A stretch of 6,592 nucleotides of DNA, taken from contig DHQM01000209.1 in assembly GCA_002408105.1 (NCBI GenBank), forward strand, positions 4,655 to 11,246. Reading direction: 5' to 3'. This DNA comes from Gammaproteobacteria bacterium UBA5338 (GTDB lineage: Bacteria > Pseudomonadota > Gammaproteobacteria > Pseudomonadales > UBA5862). A model generated the notes under the pieces. That model made no database searches. It saw only the letters and a list, made by a program, of their open reading frames with translations, and was not told the DNA's origin. A program made the translations under genes and the position numbers. This document shows, one piece after another, positions 5,767 through 6,592 of this stretch; positions within the stretch are counted from its first letter, which is position 1, and each line of letters starts with the position of its first letter.

Positions 5767-6579
5767 TCAGGCGCCGCCGCCCGGGACCACAACCGGCTCG
5801 GTTGCGTCCAGACCGAATGCGGTGTGCAGACAGCGCACCGCAAGTTCAAGGTACTTCTCGTCAATCACGACCGAAATTTTGATTTCTGAAGTCGTGATGA
5901 TCTGGATGTTGATGCCCGCATCGGCAAGGGCTGCGAACATCTGCGACGCAATACCCGCGTGTGACCGCATCCCCACGCCCACGAGTGATACCTTGACCAC
6001 ACTGCGGTCGCCCACAAGCTCCCGCACACCCAGTGCAGCCGTTAATGGCTTGAGCACCTCCATGGCGCGGGCGAAATCGTTGCGGTGAACCGTAAAAGTG
6101 AAATCGGTCGTCTTTTGGTCCGCAGCGATGTTTTGGACAATGACATCGACCTCGATGTTCGCATCACTGACAGGTCCCAAAATGCGTGCGGCCACACCAG
6201 GCACATCCGGCACACCGAGCACCGTCACCTTGGCTTCATCTCGATTGAACGCAATCCCCGAGATTTTGGGACTTTCCATTCCGCTGTCTTCCTCTAAGGA
6301 GATCAATGTCCCTGGCCCCTCTACAAAACTCGATAACACCCGCACCGGCACACCGTACTTGCCGGCAAACTCCACCGCCCGAATTTGCAACACCTTGGAA
6401 CCAAGACTCGCCATTTCGAGCATTTCCTCAAAGGTGATGCTGTCCAGGCGACGCGCCTGCTCCACGACTCGAGGGTCTGTGGTGTAAACGCCATCCACAT
6501 CGGTGAAAATTTGGCACTCCTCGGCTTTGAGGGCAGCGGCCAACGCGACTGCCGAAGTATCGGACCCGCCCCGACCGAG
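5767..6579 (-). CDS. lysC: Aspartate kinase (LysC), C-terminal 270 residues, 5' end missing
   Basis: Phosphorylates L-aspartate to aspartyl-4-phosphate, the first step to lysine, methionine, threonine and diaminopimelate. The fragment begins at [12 protein letters not shown], part of the catalytic core, continues with [13 protein letters not shown] and [23 protein letters not shown], and then has two ACT regulatory domains: about 112-175 ([19 protein letters not shown]...VDVIVQNI) and about 190-258 ([18 protein letters not shown]...[11 protein letters not shown]...HTAFGL). This is the monofunctional, feedback-inhibited type found with csrA in pseudomonad-like genomes. Roughly 140 N-terminal residues are missing because the assembled sequence ends. 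Codons right of 6579 read LFRS where the family has a Thr before LGRGG; those bases are adapter, so the coding region is ended at 6579. Confidence 0.96.
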   Translation of the reverse strand, partial: LGRGGSDTSAVALAAALKAEECQIFTDVDGVYTTDPRVVEQARRLDSITFEEMLEMASLGSKVLQIRAVEFAGKYGVPVRVLSSFVEGPGTLISLEEDSGMESPKISGIAFNRDEAKVTVLGVPDVPGVAARILGPVSDANIEVDVIVQNIAADQKTTDFTFTVHRNDFARAMEVLKPLTAALGVRELVGDRSVVKVSLVGVGMRSHAGIASQMFAALADAGINIQIITTSEIKISVVIDEKYLELAVRCLHTAFGLDATEPVVVPGGGA

Positions 6580-6592
6580 AGATCGGAAGAGC
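6580..6592. other. Illumina adapter remnant at the sequence end
   Basis: AGATCGGAAGAGC, the last 13 bases, is exactly the common start of Illumina TruSeq adapters. It replaces the expected lysC codons, and the conserved reading of LysC breaks precisely at its border. It is non-genomic sequence left by untrimmed reads at a contig edge. Confidence 0.93.

Overview
The window reads as chromosomal core-genome DNA from a GC-rich gammaproteobacterium. The gene order on the minus strand, gacA/uvrY - uvrC - pgsA - tRNA-Cys - tRNA-Leu(UAA), matches the E. coli uvrY-uvrC-pgsA-glyW-cysT-leuZ cluster, but with no tRNA-Gly. The second minus-strand block, lysC - csrA - tRNA-Ser(GCU), is the arrangement typical of pseudomonads and relatives. 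The proteins are close to gammaproteobacterial families: GacA with D54 and a LuxR-type HTH, and a nearly E. coli-like CsrA. I cannot name a genus from the sequence.

Layout, left to right. 1-108: nothing supportable beyond a small hairpin. 109-427 (-): a tRNA-Leu(UAA) gene split by a 232-nt group I intron between U34 and A35 of the anticodon. 428-575: spacer with a possible promoter. 576-649 (-): tRNA-Cys(GCA). 703-1290 (-): pgsA. 1287-3179 (-): uvrC. 3176-3820 (-): gacA/uvrY. These three protein genes overlap by 4 nt at each junction, so they form one translationally coupled operon. 3821-4094: divergent regulatory region with an extended -10 promoter for the only plus-strand gene. 4095-5057 (+): exported YCF48-like/BNR-repeat protein. 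5058-5273: convergent intergenic region with two inverted repeats. 5274-5364 (-): tRNA-Ser(GCU). 5465-5659 (-): csrA. 5767-6579 (-): the 3' part of lysC. 6580-6592: an exact Illumina adapter sequence, not genomic DNA.

How the genes relate. GacA is the response regulator that in this class drives transcription of small RNAs which sequester CsrA/RsmA; both protein ends of that circuit lie within 2.5 kb here. UvrC is the excision endonuclease of nucleotide excision repair, PgsA makes phosphatidylglycerophosphate, and LysC starts the aspartate-family amino acid pathway.

The standout observation is the self-splicing-type intron in tRNA-Leu(UAA). Its insertion point and its core (P1-P9, terminal G) match the cyanobacterial/plastid tRNA-Leu intron family, but it sits in a proteobacterial leuZ-like locus. 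The second point of practical importance is the adapter remnant at the right end, which truncates lysC artificially.
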